A program made the position numbers and the translations under genes. A DNA stretch of 64,000 bases from JBBRCE01 sp038205115 (GTDB taxonomy: Bacteria > Planctomycetota > Planctomycetia > Pirellulales > JBBRCE01): assembly GCA_038205115.1 (NCBI GenBank), contig JBBRCE010000004.1, forward strand, positions 105,227-169,226, in the 5' to 3' direction. Positions 1 through 5,805 of this stretch are shown here, one piece after another; the first letter of the stretch is position 1, and the number at the start of each line of letters is the position of its first letter. Below the pieces are notes generated by a model, which did no database searches, had not been told where the DNA came from, and saw only the letters and a program-made list of their open reading frames with translations.

Positions 1-111
1 GAAGTCGACCAATCGGCGTCCACGCTTGATCTGTTGCGCGCCGAGCGCCGCCAACTCGTCGGCCAAAATGCCTTCCATGCCGAACAGAGTTTTTGCGGTC
101 AGAGCAAACAA
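1..111 (-). CDS. THUMP-type SAM-dependent RNA methyltransferase, N-terminal fragment (continues beyond the window)
   Basis: Only the first 37 codons are in the window. The peptide reads FALTAKTLFGMEGILADEL, then AALGA and KRGRRLVDF. This is the typical opening of the RlmL/YpsC-like THUMP methyltransferases, which modify 23S rRNA guanines in that family. The only in-frame start after the upstream stop is TTG, placed three nucleotides after the TAA of the preceding 969-aa gene, with a purine-rich GAAAAGAAG just upstream. This suggests translational coupling. The methyltransferase domain is outside the window, so the family call rests on the N-terminus alone. Confidence 0.65.
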   Translation of the reverse strand, partial: MFALTAKTLFGMEGILADELAALGAQQIKRGRRLVDF

Positions 112-114
112 GGA

Positions 115-3024
115 TTACTTCTTTTCGATTTTGATCGGTGGTGGAGTTTGCTCGAAATCGTCCGCCGAGTGGCCGAGGTAGATGTGATCGAACGATGCAA
201 AATCGCCATCGTGCGGAGACAGCGCGATGCCGTTGAACGTGAATTCGCCGAAGTCTGCGAACAGGTCTCGCGTGATCAACGTCCACTCCACCGGCGGCTT
301 TTCGGCAATCATCAGCGTGCCGCCAAAACAGTCGCCCGCTCCGGCCGAGTAACGGAACGTGGCCGGCTTATTGTCCACCGCGCCCCAATCTCCGTCGTGA
401 TTGATCTGCAAGGCAAGATGCTCGCCACCGGACTTTTTCCAAGCGAAGGTCAGATAGCGATATTCGCCGTTGCCTGGATTTTCGCGAATTTTCACCGCGA
501 GCCCCGGCAGATCGGTGGTAAACCGCTCGTCGGGGGTTACCTTGATGCTGGCCTTGCCGGAATACGCATCCGATTTTTCCAATGTGGCCACGCCGTGACC
601 TTCGTCCAACCTCGCGAGGAATTTTTCGTCGTCTTCGAAGATCGTCAATGGCTTCTGTAGCTTGGGCTCCGCGCCACGCAGGACTTTGATTTGCACATTG
701 ACTGGCGCCGAGTGTACTACGCCCTCTGGCCCGTCGTCGTCTTCAACTGTCGAGGCAACAAGTTGCACGCCACGCAGTTCGCCCGGCTTGGTGCCATACT
801 TGAACTGCACCGGAAATTCAAAATCCGATTTGTCGGCGGGAACAGTAATTTCCGGGACCGTCGTGCCCTTCGGCAAGCCCGTCAGCGTTACGCGAATCGG
901 CGCATCGAAACCGGCTTGGCGGACGATTTTGCCACGATACTTTCCGACCGGCCCAACACCAGCGGCGGCCTCAACTTTCGGGCTGCTGGTCAATTGCAAA
1001 TGAAATCCACCGGTTGCGGACAAGTGCAGCACAGGCGTAAAAACCGTGGCCAGCACAGTTTTTTGATCGACCGAAAGTAACTCCGCGCGAATCGCTATGT
1101 CGTAAATTTCCTGCGGCAAATCAACCGGCGCCAGGATCGAAACCGCGCCTTCGTTTTTGTCGGCCGCAATCACTGGCATGCCATCCAGCCGCAGCAATCG
1201 ATCGGCGTCGTTGACCACTTTTGCGGGCTTGGCTTTGGCGTTTGGCTTGGCAGGCTTTTTTACTTCGCGCTTCGGCGGAGCCGCCTGGCTGTGAATCAGC
1301 GATAGCCGCACCGGACCAGCGCCTTGTGGCGTGCGTACAATTTTAACAGGCAGCGCCAATTTCGCGCCAATTGGCAAGCGTTGCTCGGCGCTCGTCTCGC
1401 CCCAAGCGATCGTGAGTGGTGCGGATTCGACAACCGCCATTCCCAGTTCATTACGCAGCCACGGCTGATTAGCAGTCGCGGAATTCATAGCCAACTGCAC
1501 GGGCCGAGCAATACTGGCGGCCGCAGCGGTCCCACGGCCCGAGATTGAAGCCAGCGAGGCGATCGGACTTTGCTGGCCGGCTTTGATGGCAATCAGCGCG
1601 ACGTTTGCGCCAGCCGGTATTTGACCATCGACAGCTTGCGCGCCAGCCGGCAGACCGTTGAACGTCAGCAAAATTGGCCCTTGGTAACTTTGCCGCGTGA
1701 CTTCCAGCCGCACGATCGTGCTGCCATCGGCCGGAATGTTGATGTGATCTTCGTTCAGACTGAGCGTAAAATCCGGCAGAGACATATCGGCGACATCCAT
1801 CCGATAAAAATAGTCCGCCCCGCCACGACCTTGCATGTCTTTCAAACCGAGTTCAATCTTGCTCACGTTCGCCGGCACGACAAAATCCGAGCCAGGATCG
1901 CAGGTTCCGATTCGGTCGTCACTCGATGCGAGTTGCGCGCCTTTATCGCCGCGAATGGTTAGCACTCCGTCGAGCGGCGAGCCCGCACGATTGGCGAGCA
2001 CGTCGATCCGCAGCTTCATGCCGGGTTTGACGATCAGCGGTATGCGGTCCTCTTGGTTCCGCTTGGCGATGATCCCATTGATGCCGCACGGCGCGGCGGC
2101 GCTGGACGTTTTGCCTTCACTCACAACATACTCGACTTGATCGCTGCAAATGACGCTGGGTTGCGGTCCGGTCAATTCTCGGTTGGGCTCAAGTTTGAGC
2201 GGTGCGGCCAGCATGCCGCTGGCGATGAACGGAAACTTGGCGTCGGCGTCCAAATTGCTGAACAACGATTTGATTTCTGCCTTTTGATCGCGCTCGACGG
2301 CCAACGGAAAAGCAACGTCCGCATAACGTAGCTCGCCGATCTTCAGCCGAAAGAACGAATTGCCATCGGCCTTGAACAGCGCGTGCTGGAGCTCAATTTC
2401 ATACACGCCATCGGTCGGCAGTTTCGCCGTCAGTCGGCAATCGCCGTGCATGGAATCCAGGGCTGGCGAAAAAGCAAGTTGCGTGTGGCGGGAATCGTAA
2501 AGTCGAACGACGGGATCCAAGCTCGAACCGATCCGTTTGGCTTCTACGTCAACGACAACCGTTTGACCAGCGCGGCCCGCAAACGTGGTATGCGTCGACT
2601 CGCTACCGTTGACGACGCCTGTTAGCGCAACCGGCAATGGGCCGCAGTCGGCGGTCAACGTCGCTTGACGCAAAGCGTCGATCCCAATTGTCGCCGGGCT
2701 GGAAATTCCGCGTGCGGTCGAAATGCGGAGTTGGTAGATACCGGGCAACACCTCGGGCGGTATTGCCACTTCGATCTCCAAATGATTCGCAGTGCCGCCC
2801 GGTTGGACGATTTGCGGGCCGAGCGCGGCATCAAGCAACAACCGCGGATTGGGCTGCAAGTCGGTCCCATCGACAGTTAACCGCGATGTGGCGCCCGACT
2901 GCAGGCCGCGCAGCGAAAGTCGAGTGATGGTCGGTGCGGCCGAAGCGCTGCCGGCGGTGGCCAGCGCGAAAATTATCGCCGCGAGAATCACAGCTTGTAA
3001 ACGAAAGGGGGCAGGGATGTGCAT
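115..3024 (-). CDS. Large secreted protein with PPC-like and Ig-like beta domains, function unknown
   Basis: This is a 969-aa protein. The ATG at 3024 is preferred over an upstream in-frame start because it directly precedes a classic signal peptide (basic start, hydrophobic core ending near SASAAP). The first segment (TRLSLRGLQSGATSRLTVDG) resembles IPT/TIG or Ig-like domains. Two later stretches, near residues 130-235 and 310-420, look like bacterial pre-peptidase C-terminal (PPC) beta domains, with motifs of the YDSRHTQLAFS and LRIDVLANRAGSPLDG type. A Lys/Pro/Ala linker lies near residue 600. The C-terminal ~150 residues (TWAWKK-like FAWKKSGGEHLALQINH and DHIYLGHS) look like a carbohydrate-binding-type jelly roll. 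No catalytic motif is visible. Similar long secreted proteins are common in planctomycetes and are probably periplasmic or cell-surface. The downstream methyltransferase start almost abuts the stop. Confidence 0.8.
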   Translation of the reverse strand: MHIPAPFRLQAVILAAIIFALATAGSASAAPTITRLSLRGLQSGATSRLTVDGTDLQPNPRLLLDAALGPQIVQPGGTANHLEIEVAIPPEVLPGIYQLRISTARGISSPATIGIDALRQATLTADCGPLPVALTGVVNGSESTHTTFAGRAGQTVVVDVEAKRIGSSLDPVVRLYDSRHTQLAFSPALDSMHGDCRLTAKLPTDGVYEIELQHALFKADGNSFFRLKIGELRYADVAFPLAVERDQKAEIKSLFSNLDADAKFPFIASGMLAAPLKLEPNRELTGPQPSVICSDQVEYVVSEGKTSSAAAPCGINGIIAKRNQEDRIPLIVKPGMKLRIDVLANRAGSPLDGVLTIRGDKGAQLASSDDRIGTCDPGSDFVVPANVSKIELGLKDMQGRGGADYFYRMDVADMSLPDFTLSLNEDHINIPADGSTIVRLEVTRQSYQGPILLTFNGLPAGAQAVDGQIPAGANVALIAIKAGQQSPIASLASISGRGTAAAASIARPVQLAMNSATANQPWLRNELGMAVVESAPLTIAWGETSAEQRLPIGAKLALPVKIVRTPQGAGPVRLSLIHSQAAPPKREVKKPAKPNAKAKPAKVVNDADRLLRLDGMPVIAADKNEGAVSILAPVDLPQEIYDIAIRAELLSVDQKTVLATVFTPVLHLSATGGFHLQLTSSPKVEAAAGVGPVGKYRGKIVRQAGFDAPIRVTLTGLPKGTTVPEITVPADKSDFEFPVQFKYGTKPGELRGVQLVASTVEDDDGPEGVVHSAPVNVQIKVLRGAEPKLQKPLTIFEDDEKFLARLDEGHGVATLEKSDAYSGKASIKVTPDERFTTDLPGLAVKIRENPGNGEYRYLTFAWKKSGGEHLALQINHDGDWGAVDNKPATFRYSAGAGDCFGGTLMIAEKPPVEWTLITRDLFADFGEFTFNGIALSPHDGDFASFDHIYLGHSADDFEQTPPPIKIEKK

Positions 3025-3081
3025 CGGTAGGACCTCGCAACTGGTTTCAGAGTGAGGTGAAGCGTGGGGCAGGAAAGACAA

Positions 3082-3114
3082 CTGCCCCGCGACAGGATTC
3101 ATGTCGCGGGGCAG
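3082..3114 (-). terminator. Perfect 13-bp stem hairpin between two minus-strand genes
   Basis: CTGCCCCGCGACA (3082-3094) pairs perfectly with TGTCGCGGGGCAG (3102-3114) across a 7-nt loop. For minus-strand transcription it lies 66 nt past the stop of the TPR/DPFG gene and is followed by a moderately U-rich stretch (TTGTCTTT), so it can act as a terminator. On the plus strand it is followed by six A. A third segment, GGGGCAG at 3066-3072, can compete for the CTGCCCC arm, which gives the region an attenuator-like look. Confidence 0.5.
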
Positions 3115-3179
3115 AAAAAATCGATGTTAAACCATTCGCCGCACAAGTCATCGACAGAAACGGTTTCGGTTCGCAAAAA

Positions 3180-4628
3180 CTATTTTCCAAACGGATCATC
3201 GTCAGCCGCTTTCGGCGGGGCTTTCATGGCCGGCTTGGGGGCCGCCGGGTCGTCGCCGAATGGGTCGCCCCCGGCCGGCTTAGCGGCCGGCGGTTTTGCA
3301 GCCGGGATCGCCGGAGCGCCAAACGGATCATCAACCGTCGGCGCCGCAGTAGGCGTTTTCATCTCTGGCTTTGCGGCCGGAGCGCCAAAGGGATCATCGG
3401 CGGCGGGCGTCGCTGGGGCAACTGCAGCTGGCGGCACTGGCGCTGGAGCCGTCGGCGCTGCGGGAACAGCCGCTGCGGGTGCAACCGGCGTGATAACAAC
3501 CGGCGCGTCAGGAAATGGTAAAGCCGTGCCCGGAGTGGCGGGGGCCGCGCCATCATCGAACGTGGCCTTGGAGAAGGCCTTCATCAGTCCGCCCACCATA
3601 CCGGCTTTGCCGGCTGGCGCTGGAGCGGCAGGGGACGTAGCCGGACCACCTGCAGCCGGAGCAGCAGGCATAGCGGCTGGAACTGTGGCTGGCGGAGTGG
3701 CCGGGGCACCAAACGGATCAGCGCCGGCAGCCGGTGTCGCAGGCGGCGTGACTGGTGGAGTCGCCGGGGCACCAAACGGATCGGCGCCCGCAGCCGGTGT
3801 CGCTGGAGGCGTCGCCGGGGCACCAAACGGATCAGCGCCAGTGGCCGGTGTCGCTGGAGGAGTCGCCGGTGCACCAAACGGATCAGCGCCAGTGGCCGGT
3901 GACGCTGGTGGCGTGACTGGCGCGCCAAACGGATCGGCACCTCCTGCGTCGGCTGGCATCTTTTCTGGCTTTGCATCGCCAGCAGGCTTGGACGCATCCT
4001 TGGCCGGCGCGTCGCCACTGACATCCGGAGTTGCAAACGCTTCGCCCTTTTTGCTGCCGGCAGTCGTCTCCGGTTCACCAAACGGATCGGGGCCAGCATC
4101 GCCACTCGGACCGCTCTTCTTGGACGGTTCGGGCAGCGAACCCGCCGAGCGCGGCGCAGTTCGTGTACCTTGACGCGAGATCGCTTCTTTATCGAGTTGG
4201 GCCTGTTGTTCGTAGCGAGCCTTGCGGCTCGCTTCAGCCCGTTGGTAGGCGATCATTTTGGCTTGAGCGCGATACTTTTCGACGGCAATCCGCTGCTGGC
4301 CCTGAACGCGTTCTATCGAACGGCTGACGGGATAAATGCCGGCCACATCCGCCGCTTCCATTTCCGCGCCGCGGCGCAGATCAGCTTGCGCTTCGTCCGT
4401 GCGCCCCATCCGCATCATCGTCAATGCGCGGTAGTAATATGCACGTGGGTCTTTGCTCCCGCCCTTGATGGCTTCGGTCAGGCTTTGCTCGGCACCGGCG
4501 ACATCGCCGGCGTTGTAAGCATGAACACCCTGCCCGTAGGCTTTTTCAAGCACGGATTCTTGCGCGAGGGCGCTCGTCGCTCCCAGCAGCGCCAATCCAA
4601 TCAGTGGCAACGCAAAAATTCTGGTCAT
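3180..4628 (-). CDS. Secreted TPR protein with a Pro/Ala-rich tail carrying ten DPFG motifs
   Basis: This is a 482-aa protein. The ATG at 4628 is chosen because AGGAG lies 9 nt upstream and a signal peptide follows (MTRIFALPLIGLALLGATSALAQ). Residues ~25-110 form TPR-like helices (AYNAGDVAGAEQSLTEAI, YYYRALTMMRMGRTDEAQAD). A charged helical stretch follows, to about residue 150. The rest is low-complexity Pro/Ala/Thr with ten copies of DPFG. Five of these sit in a 17-residue tandem repeat (GADPFGAPATPPATPA) at residues ~230-319, and the protein ends DDDPFGK. The TPR part suggests a protein-interaction role in the periplasm. The DPFG tail is probably disordered and multivalent. No enzyme motif is seen. 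The long open frame on the opposite strand is a by-product of the repeats. Confidence 0.85.
   Translation of the reverse strand: MTRIFALPLIGLALLGATSALAQESVLEKAYGQGVHAYNAGDVAGAEQSLTEAIKGGSKDPRAYYYRALTMMRMGRTDEAQADLRRGAEMEAADVAGIYPVSRSIERVQGQQRIAVEKYRAQAKMIAYQRAEASRKARYEQQAQLDKEAISRQGTRTAPRSAGSLPEPSKKSGPSGDAGPDPFGEPETTAGSKKGEAFATPDVSGDAPAKDASKPAGDAKPEKMPADAGGADPFGAPVTPPASPATGADPFGAPATPPATPATGADPFGAPATPPATPAAGADPFGAPATPPVTPPATPAAGADPFGAPATPPATVPAAMPAAPAAGGPATSPAAPAPAGKAGMVGGLMKAFSKATFDDGAAPATPGTALPFPDAPVVITPVAPAAAVPAAPTAPAPVPPAAVAPATPAADDPFGAPAAKPEMKTPTAAPTVDDPFGAPAIPAAKPPAAKPAGGDPFGDDPAAPKPAMKAPPKAADDDPFGK
3672..3941 (-). repeat. About five tandem copies of a 51-bp coding repeat (GADPFGAPATPPATPA)
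   Basis: The repeat lies inside the TPR/DPFG gene. Copies differ by Thr/Ala and Val/Ala changes, and the fourth carries a four-residue insertion (VTPP). The nucleotide repeats are nearly as alike as the protein repeats, which suggests recent copy-number change by slippage or unequal recombination. Confidence 0.8.
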
Positions 4629-4775
4629 AGACTCAACTCCTAGCGGGATGTAAGAACTCGATGCCCTATGCTGCGACGCGTCGGACCCGCGGTGCACGCG
4701 TCGCACGGCCTGAAAGCAGGTTGAAATCGCTGACTCGGTTGCCTGGCCGAGAATGTGTTTTGGTCAGTAGCTGTC

Positions 4776-4804
4776 ATCGTAATTGGATTTTTGGTGGAGT
4801 TCAA
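4776..4804 (-). promoter_or_regulatory. Putative housekeeping promoter for the TPR/DPFG gene
   Basis: On the minus strand, TTGAAC (4804-4799) and TACGAT (4781-4776) are separated by 17 bp. This predicts a 5' leader of about 140 nt before the ATG at 4628. The match is moderate, at 4/6 in each box. Confidence 0.4.
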
Positions 4805-4827
4805 GTAAATTGATGCGGTTAATTTAC
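4805..4827. promoter_or_regulatory. Inverted repeat GTAAATT-N9-AATTTAC, possible operator
   Basis: A perfect 7-bp inverted repeat sits immediately upstream of the putative -35 box of the TPR/DPFG gene and 125 bp before the SDR start. This is where a dimeric regulator could contact either divergent gene. No family-specific consensus was recognised. Apart from this and the promoter candidate, the 4629-4951 gap holds nothing recognisable. Confidence 0.35.
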
Positions 4828-4951
4828 CGGAAGTCATAACCTGGTGGACGTTTACGATTATTCGGAATCTAACGAGCCTGCTCGTGGATATACTGCAACT
4901 CGGACTCGCTTTCAACTCACCTCGCTTCGGCGTCCCCGGACCACCGATTGG

Positions 4952-5734
4952 ATGAAACGCACAATTCAAGCTGCGCGGGTGATTATTACCGGCGCTTCGT
5001 CAGGCATCGGGCGAGCGCTTTCTGTTGAGTTGGCTACCCGCGGAGCTTACCTAACGCTGGTAGCGCGCCGCGAATTCAAATTACACGCACTGGCGGACGA
5101 AATCCGATCCTCGGGCGGCCGTGCCGCGGTTGTGGCTGGCGACATCACGCTCGACGAAGTTCGCCGTAAAGCCATGTCGTGTTGCGTCGCCGAGTTCGGC
5201 GGGCTGGATTTGTTGATCAACAATGCTGGCCGCGGCGCGACCGGCCGCTTCGAAAATGCGCTGCCTGATCGCTCACGGCAGATCATGGAACTGAATTACT
5301 TTGCGGCGATCGAAATGATTCGCCTGGCGCTACCCGCGTTGAAAATTGCACGTCGACCGATGATTGTCAACGTGGCATCGATCTTGGGTCAACGCGGCAT
5401 TCCCTGGCATTCGGAATATTGCGCCAGCAAGTTTGCGCTACGGGGCTTCAGCGAATCGCTGCGGAGCGAAGTCGCCCGGCTGGGCATTGATGTATTGACA
5501 GTCAGCCCCGGCACCACCGAGAGCGAGTTTTTCGAGCAGCTCATCGAAAAAGAAACGCAGCTCCCCTGGGGCAACCAAGTCGGCGTGCCGGCCCAGTACG
5601 TTGCGAAACAAACCTGCGATGCCATTTGCCGCGGCAAGCACGAAATTGTGCCCAACCCACGCGGTCGCTGGATGTGTTGGCTCAATCGACTCGCGCCGCG
5701 TCTGCTCGATCGCATCATGGCCCGCTATGGCTGA
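4952..5734 (+). CDS. Short-chain dehydrogenase/reductase (classical SDR)
   Basis: This is a 260-aa NAD(P)-dependent oxidoreductase, the usual length for classical SDRs. The cofactor motif TGASSGIG is at residues 13-20, the structural NNAG motif follows in LLINNAGRG, and the catalytic set is Ser143, Tyr156 and Lys160 (YCASK). The Arg after the first strand (VARRE) suggests a preference for NADP(H). The ATG at 4952 starts the Rossmann fold at the expected distance. An upstream in-frame ATG at 4844 would add an unlikely 36-residue leader. The last ~40 residues (RGRWMCWLNRLAPRLLDRIM) form an amphipathic tail like that of membrane-associated SDRs (DltE/YqjQ-like). The substrate cannot be assigned. 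It converges on the J-like gene. Confidence 0.88.
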   Translation: MKRTIQAARVIITGASSGIGRALSVELATRGAYLTLVARREFKLHALADEIRSSGGRAAVVAGDITLDEVRRKAMSCCVAEFGGLDLLINNAGRGATGRFENALPDRSRQIMELNYFAAIEMIRLALPALKIARRPMIVNVASILGQRGIPWHSEYCASKFALRGFSESLRSEVARLGIDVLTVSPGTTESEFFEQLIEKETQLPWGNQVGVPAQYVAKQTCDAICRGKHEIVPNPRGRWMCWLNRLAPRLLDRIMARYG

Positions 5735-5735
5735 A

Positions 5736-5777
5736 GGCAGGTAAATTGCGAGCCGCAACCGCACGTCATTGCCTGCC
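5736..5777. terminator. Nested hairpin between convergent SDR and J-like genes
   Basis: GGCAGG (5736-5741) pairs with CCTGCC (5772-5777), and inside it TTGCG pairs with CGCAA across a 3-nt loop (5746-5758). It lies in the 71-bp gap between the two stop codons. There is no clear T-tract, so it is at best a weak bidirectional terminator. Confidence 0.3.
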
Positions 5778-5805
5778 GAGCTTAAATGCCCTGCTGACTC
5801 GCCCG

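Noticed and set aside
3672..3941. Regular repeats as a possible CRISPR array
   Set aside because: The repeats are in frame, encode a 17-residue protein repeat, and have no unrelated spacers.
3064..4173. 369-codon open frame on the plus strand opposite the TPR/DPFG gene
   Set aside because: Its product is a Gly/Ala/Pro/Asn-rich repeat that mirrors the 51-bp repeats on the other strand. The minus frame has a signal peptide, TPRs and a Shine-Dalgarno.
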